The notes below the pieces were generated by a model. That model searched no databases. It saw only the letters and a program-made list of their open reading frames with translations, and had not been told where the DNA came from. DNA of 15,375 bases from Hyphomicrobiales bacterium. GTDB lineage: Bacteria > Pseudomonadota > Alphaproteobacteria > Rhizobiales > Xanthobacteraceae. The stretch lies in the NCBI GenBank assembly GCA_017304505.1, contig JAFKKQ010000324.1, positions 1 through 15,375 of the forward strand, written 5' to 3'. Made by a program: the position numbers and the translations under genes. The first letter of the stretch is position 1. Each line of letters opens with the position of its first letter. Shown piece by piece: positions 11,796-15,375 of this stretch.

Positions 11796-12563
11796 GTGGC
11801 AGGGAAGATGCGTCAAAAGTCTAAGAAGGGATCGCCCGGCGCGAGCCGGCGCGCGAAAAAGACAACTGCCGGAACCTCCCGGCGGACCTCGCAAGCATCA
11901 CGGGCCAGTGTGCGCCGTGCGGCTCCTGCGGCCAAGGCCCCTGTGCCTGTCCGCCGTAAGCCGGAACAAGGAGCAGTTCCTGGAATGACAGCCAAGAAGA
12001 CGACCCAACGCCAGGGCTTCAAGACCAACGAATACATCGTCTATCCGGCTCACGGTGTCGGTCAGATTGTTGCGATCGAGGAGCAGGAGGTGGCGGGCGC
12101 CAAGCTCGAGCTTTTCGTCATCAACTTCGTCAAGGACAAGATGACGCTGCGGGTGCCCACGGCCAAGGTTGCCGCGGTCGGCATGCGCAAGCTCGCTGAG
12201 GGCGGCTTGGTCAAGCGCGCGCTGGAGACGCTGAAGGGCCGCGCCCGGATCAAGCGCACCATGTGGTCGCGCCGCGCCCAGGAATACGAAGCCAAGATCA
12301 ACTCCGGCGATATCGTCGCCATCTCCGAGGTGGTGCGCGACCTGTTCCGGTCGGAATCGCAGCCCGAGCAGTCCTACAGCGAGCGGCAGCTTTATGAAGC
12401 CGCCCTCGACCGGCTGTCGCGCGAAATCGCGGCCGTGCAGCACGTCACCGAGACCGAGGCGGTCAAGGAGATCGAGGCGGCGCTGGCCAAGGGGCCGCGC
12501 CGCGGTCCGAAGCCTGCGGCCGAGGCTGAAACCGAGGAGGCCGTTGAGGAAGAGGCGGCGTAG
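11796..12563 (+). CDS. carD: CarD/CdnL-family RNA polymerase-binding regulator with basic N-terminal extension
   Basis: CarD-family proteins bind the RNA polymerase beta subunit and stabilise the open complex, supporting rRNA and stress-related transcription. The polymerase-interacting domain starts at about residue 75 (FKTNEYIVYPAHGVGQIVAIEE). The C-terminal helical domain has TMWSRRAQEYEAKINSGD, with W157 aligned to the DNA-wedge Trp of mycobacterial CarD, then EVVRDLFR. The tail is acidic (EAETEEAVEEEAA). The longest frame (GTG 11796) gives 255 residues with a Lys/Arg/Ala/Ser-rich first 63. ATG at 11808 is also possible but lies too close to its AGGGA. ATG at 11985 is preceded by AAGGAG (11968-11973, 11-nt gap) and gives a 192-residue core. 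No rpoH follows, unlike in some rhizobia. The start choice is open. Confidence 0.92.
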   Translation: MAGKMRQKSKKGSPGASRRAKKTTAGTSRRTSQASRASVRRAAPAAKAPVPVRRKPEQGAVPGMTAKKTTQRQGFKTNEYIVYPAHGVGQIVAIEEQEVAGAKLELFVINFVKDKMTLRVPTAKVAAVGMRKLAEGGLVKRALETLKGRARIKRTMWSRRAQEYEAKINSGDIVAISEVVRDLFRSESQPEQSYSERQLYEAALDRLSREIAAVQHVTETEAVKEIEAALAKGPRRGPKPAAEAETEEAVEEEAA

Positions 12564-12592
12564 GCAAGCCACTCTCGTCTTGCAAGAGTTCG

Positions 12593-12629
12593 GAAGGCCC
12601 GGCCGCAAAGCCGGGCCTTCGGCTTTTTT
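12593..12629 (+). terminator. Strong rho-independent terminator after carD
   Basis: A perfect 11-bp stem GAAGGCCCGGC (12593-12603) / GCCGGGCCTTC (12610-12620) with a CGCAAA loop is followed by GGC and six T (12624-12629). It lies 30 bp after the carD stop and closes that transcription unit. Confidence 0.95.
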
Positions 12630-12755
12630 CGCTGCCACGGCGACTTCCAGCCCCGCTTGCCGGCGTTCCCTTGCCTTCACCTCATAGGGCTCGATGGGGC
12701 TTGCCGTTCTTTCCGCCGCAGCGAGGGGTATGTGCTCGTGGCACGCCGGTCGGCT

Positions 12756-12780
12756 ACGCTGCGTCGGAACAAGGCAGCGT
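12756..12780 (+). other. Inverted repeat just before the amidohydrolase start
   Basis: ACGCTGC (12756-12762) and GCAGCGT (12774-12780) pair perfectly over 7 bp around an 11-nt loop, ending one base before the presumed ribosome site GAGAA (12781-12785). It may fold in the mRNA leader or be a small operator. The rest of the gap (12631-12755) shows nothing I can name. Confidence 0.4.
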
Positions 12781-12791
12781 GAGAATTTGCG

Positions 12792-13679
12792 ATGACCGAT
12801 GCGAGCAACCATCCGCCGATGTGCGCGGGGCCGATCCTGGCGACGCGCAAGCCCCGGCTCGCGCTGCCGCTGCACGCGGCCGATTGCCATTGCCATGTGT
12901 TCGGCCCGCGTGACCGCTATCCGTGGGTCGCGAACCGGCTGTACACACCGCCGCCGGTGGGGCTCGACGATTACCTCGCGATGCTGCGCGTCGCCGGTTT
13001 TGAGCGCGGCGTGCTGGTGCAGACCGGCCTTTACGGCAACGACAACCGCTTCCTGACGGATACCCTTCGAGCTCATTCGGGGCGGCTGCGCGGCATCGCG
13101 CTGATCGACGAGGACATCACCGACGCCACGTTGCGCGATCTCGCCGACGCCGGCGTGCGCGGCTTCCGCGTCAACCGCACCGCCAAGACCGGGCTCGCGT
13201 TCGACGTGGCGCGCCGCCTTGCCGAGCGCACCAAGGAGCTTGGCTGGCATGTGCAGTTCCTGCTCGACGTCGAGGACCATCCCGACCTCGACACGTTGCT
13301 CGGCAGCTTCGCCACCGAGGTGGTGGTCGATCACATGGGCCGGCCCGATGCGTGCAAGGGCGTCGATGCGCCGGGTTTTCAGGCGCTGATCCGGTTGCTG
13401 AAGTCGGGCCGCGGCTGGGCCAAGCTGTCGGCGCCGTACCGGACGTCGCTGTGCGAGCCGCCGTACGATGACATGACGCCGTTCGCGCAGGCACTGGTCG
13501 CCGCCGCGCCTGAGCGTCTGGTGTGGGGCTCGGACTGGCCCCACGTCCTGTTGGATAAGACTATGCCGAACGACGGCGACCTGGTGGATCAGATTGCCGT
13601 CTGGATTCCGGACGAGGCCGTGCGCCGGCGCATCCTGGTCGACAACCCCGAACAGCTTTATGGCTTCGAGCGGCGGTAA
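12792..13679 (+). CDS. Amidohydrolase family TIM-barrel hydrolase (2-pyrone-4,6-dicarboxylate lactonase-like)
   Basis: A 295-residue amidohydrolase-2 protein. The N-terminal D31-C-H33-C-H35-VFGP motif, VVVDHMGRP with H181, and LVWGSDWPH with D248 match the layout of LigI, the lactonase that opens 2-pyrone-4,6-dicarboxylate in the protocatechuate 4,5-cleavage pathway; related enzymes act on other lactones or sugar lactones. The catalytic Asp and the His residues are all present. ATG at 12792 is 6 nt after GAGAA (12781-12785), a modest ribosome site. No other lig-type gene is in the window, so the substrate is uncertain. It ends 6 bp from the stop of the convergent methyltransferase-like gene, with no terminator between them. 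Confidence 0.82.
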   Translation: MTDASNHPPMCAGPILATRKPRLALPLHAADCHCHVFGPRDRYPWVANRLYTPPPVGLDDYLAMLRVAGFERGVLVQTGLYGNDNRFLTDTLRAHSGRLRGIALIDEDITDATLRDLADAGVRGFRVNRTAKTGLAFDVARRLAERTKELGWHVQFLLDVEDHPDLDTLLGSFATEVVVDHMGRPDACKGVDAPGFQALIRLLKSGRGWAKLSAPYRTSLCEPPYDDMTPFAQALVAAAPERLVWGSDWPHVLLDKTMPNDGDLVDQIAVWIPDEAVRRRILVDNPEQLYGFERR

Positions 13680-13685
13680 GTGGCG

Positions 13686-14249
13686 CTATGTCTTAGCTCT
13701 GCCCCACGGCCATCCGTATCGCGGCACGGCCGCCCTATAGGCTTCGTAGCTCTCACCGAACCGGCGTCGGAGATAGCGCTCCTCGCGAAGGACCACGCCG
13801 TAGTGGACGAGCAGCGCGGCGGGGATCAGGAGAATCGCTGTCCAGTCGGAGCGAAACAGGATCGCGAGTCCCAATACCAGCAGCAGGAAGCCCTGATACA
13901 TCGGGTTGCGGGTTCGCGCATAAATACCGTGGGCGGCAATCGTTGTGGTCGGTATCCACGGCTGGAACGCCGTCCCGGCACGACGGAAGACCACATTGGC
14001 GCGGTAGATGTGCCAACCGCCCAGGGCCATCAGCGGTGCCGCAACGGCGTCGCGAATCCAGGCCGGCACATGGCCGATGACCTTGATGAGGTGAAGCGAA
14101 TCGAACGCGATGCCCAGTCCCAGCGCTGTGAAGGCGATCCAAGGACCGGGTGCGATAATGCCGGCCACGTCAGATTCTGCATGTTCCGGTTTTGTATGTT
14201 GCGCCTCCGCCGACGCACCGTCGGACGCAAATTCTCCCGGACGTTCCAT
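13686..14249 (-). CDS. Isoprenylcysteine methyltransferase-like integral membrane protein
   Basis: A 187-residue inner-membrane protein of the ICMT/phospholipid-methyltransferase-like family, whose members use S-adenosylmethionine. Hydrophobic segments lie near 29-49, 62-82, 119-133 and 136-155. The family signature is clear: HGIYARTRNPMY at 107-118, then LREERYLRRRFGESYEAYRAAVPRYGWP at about 154-181, including the EE pair and the RFG..Y..Y spacing. The ATG (complement of 14247-14249) is chosen because GGAG lies 12 nt upstream and the further frame, from a TTG at 14372, has no family character. Bacterial substrates are mostly unknown; protein isoprenylation is not implied. It lies 192 bp downstream of the FAD monooxygenase on the same strand. 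Confidence 0.82.
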   Translation of the reverse strand: MERPGEFASDGASAEAQHTKPEHAESDVAGIIAPGPWIAFTALGLGIAFDSLHLIKVIGHVPAWIRDAVAAPLMALGGWHIYRANVVFRRAGTAFQPWIPTTTIAAHGIYARTRNPMYQGFLLLVLGLAILFRSDWTAILLIPAALLVHYGVVLREERYLRRRFGESYEAYRAAVPRYGWPWGRAKT

Positions 14250-14441
14250 TCTTTGTGAGTTCTCCGCTTCCGGCCAAGCGTTTTTCGACCAGGGGTTCCA
14301 GCCGAGCGTTGCGAAGACCGGCCGTGCGGCAGCCCGCGGGGCAAAGATGCCGGGATCGCGCCGCGCTCGCAAGCCTTGCGGGCGTTTCGTTGGAGCAAAC
14401 GGAATTGACGATGGTGGGCGGCGCGTGAACCGTGCCGGCCT

Positions 14442-15374
14442 TCACACCGCGACAGCGGTGGCGTCATAGGCGTAGAGCCACTCCATGCGCTCGCGCACAC
14501 GCTCCTGCTGCCACTCGCGCGCAACTTGCGTCGCCACCGCGCCCTGTTCGGCGAGTTTCGGGCTGAAGGCGGAACGCCGGTTCTCGTGCGATTTGCGCAC
14601 GACGGCCGCGGTGCGCTCGCGCCGGGCCTCCTCGTAGTGGCTGAACGCGGTCGAGGGTTCGTTGAAGTGTTTGTCGAGGCAGGCGGCGAGCACGTAGCCA
14701 TCTTCAATTGCCATGACGCCGCCCTGGCCGAGGAACGGCAGCGTCGGGTGGCAGGCGTCGCCGAGCAGCGTCACCCGCCCCTCGCTCCAGCGCGCCATCG
14801 GGCCGCGCACCATCAGCGCCCATTTGTACGGCGTCTCGATCCGGTCGATCATGGCGTGAACGTCGCTGTGCCAGCCACGGAAGTCGTTGCGAAGCTCGTC
14901 CGGCGTGCCTTTCGCGACCCAGGATTCGACCTGCCAGTCGTCGCGCTCGATGAAGCTGATGAAGTTCATGATCTCGCCGCGCCGCACCGGATAATTCTGG
15001 ACGTGGCCGCGCGGTCCAAGCCAGTTGACACCCACCATCTCCCGCAGATGCGGCGGCAGATCGTTCATGGGGATCAGCCCGCGCCAGGCCACGACGCCGG
15101 TGAACTCGGGGCGGGCGGCGCCGAACAACCCGGCGCGGATCTTGGAATGGATGCCGTCGGCGCCAATGACATAGGCCGCACGCACCGCGGCGCCGTCCTC
15201 GAAGCGCGCTTCGGCGTGGCCGCCTTCCGATGTCGCGCCGGTGCAGCGCCGGCCGAGCCTGATGGCGTCGGGCTTCAGCGCCTGCACCGCGCTTGTGAGC
15301 AATCCGTGCAGGTCGTTTCGGTGCAGCATGAGGTGCGGCGTGCCGTAGCGCTGCACGCTGGCGCGGCCGAGATC
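14442..15374 (-). CDS. FAD-dependent aromatic monooxygenase (salicylate hydroxylase-like), N-terminus outside window
   Basis: The C-terminal ~310 residues of a class A flavoprotein hydroxylase, which uses NAD(P)H and O2 to hydroxylate aromatic rings. Visible are an HRNDLH segment, VIGADGIHSKIR (the DG motif for FAD/NAD(P)H), and LLGDACHPTLPFLGQGGVMAIEDG (the GD motif that binds the FAD ribityl chain). The N-terminal GxGxxG dinucleotide site lies beyond the edge: the frame stays open upstream to 15374 (DLGRAS before VQRYG). The resemblance is to salicylate 1-hydroxylase, 3-hydroxybenzoate 6-hydroxylase and 6-hydroxynicotinate 3-monooxygenase; sequence alone does not choose. The TGA is the complement of 14442-14444. 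It may belong with the nearby lactonase-like gene in aromatic breakdown, but they are on opposite strands. Confidence 0.85.
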   Translation of the reverse strand, partial: DLGRASVQRYGTPHLMLHRNDLHGLLTSAVQALKPDAIRLGRRCTGATSEGGHAEARFEDGAAVRAAYVIGADGIHSKIRAGLFGAARPEFTGVVAWRGLIPMNDLPPHLREMVGVNWLGPRGHVQNYPVRRGEIMNFISFIERDDWQVESWVAKGTPDELRNDFRGWHSDVHAMIDRIETPYKWALMVRGPMARWSEGRVTLLGDACHPTLPFLGQGGVMAIEDGYVLAACLDKHFNEPSTAFSHYEEARRERTAAVVRKSHENRRSAFSPKLAEQGAVATQVAREWQQERVRERMEWLYAYDATAVAV

Positions 15375-15375
15375 G

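Noticed and set aside
12564..12791. rpoH or another sigma factor after carD, as in some rhizobia
   Set aside because: The gap holds only the terminator and short untranslated sequence; the next gene is an amidohydrolase.
11898..13544. 548-codon minus-strand frame spanning carD and the amidohydrolase
   Set aside because: It crosses two well-supported plus-strand genes and the carD terminator; no family features.

Overview
The window is high-GC DNA from an alphaproteobacterium, most likely Rhizobiales near Bradyrhizobium, Rhodopseudomonas, Afipia or Nitrobacter. This rests on the gene set (aerobic cobaltochelatase subunits cobS and cobT, a Suv3-like helicase beside an S4 protein, a seven-iron ferredoxin, a CarD regulator) and on a 114-bp dispersed repeat of the kind common between genes in that group. 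It reads as ordinary chromosome: I see no phage, integrase, IS element, CRISPR array, tRNA or rRNA.

Left part (1-5431, + strand): the end of a TadG-like envelope/pilus assembly protein, a structured intergenic stretch, cobS, the dispersed repeat, cobT, and a secreted protein of the esterase-like/phytase-like family. CobS (AAA+ ATPase) and CobT (acidic linker plus VWA/MIDAS domain) are two of the three subunits that insert cobalt in aerobic vitamin B12 synthesis. The large subunit CobN is not in the window.

Middle part (5432-12630): rpmB (ribosomal protein L28) lies on the minus strand with its own promoter and terminator. Going right from it on the plus strand are an exported DUF3108 protein, a large Suv3-like RNA helicase with a long disordered tail, a small S4 RNA-binding protein, fdxA and carD. 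The helicase frame appears shifted near its 3' end at a run of four G, so it loses its expected stop and reads on through the S4 gene until it meets the fdxA start. The fdxA-carD gap is the richest regulatory stretch: a near-perfect dyad, an extended -10 promoter, then a leader with a terminator-like hairpin before carD. A strong terminator follows carD.

Right part (12631-15375): a 2-pyrone-4,6-dicarboxylate-lactonase-like amidohydrolase (+) meets tail to tail two minus-strand genes: an isoprenylcysteine-methyltransferase-like membrane protein and an aromatic-ring FAD monooxygenase cut by the window edge. The amidohydrolase and monooxygenase hint at aromatic catabolism, but their substrates cannot be read from sequence.

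No gene cassette here looks like a wholly new system. The points most worth a second look are the carD leader, the folded element before cobS, the broken helicase end, and the basic N-terminal extension of CarD.
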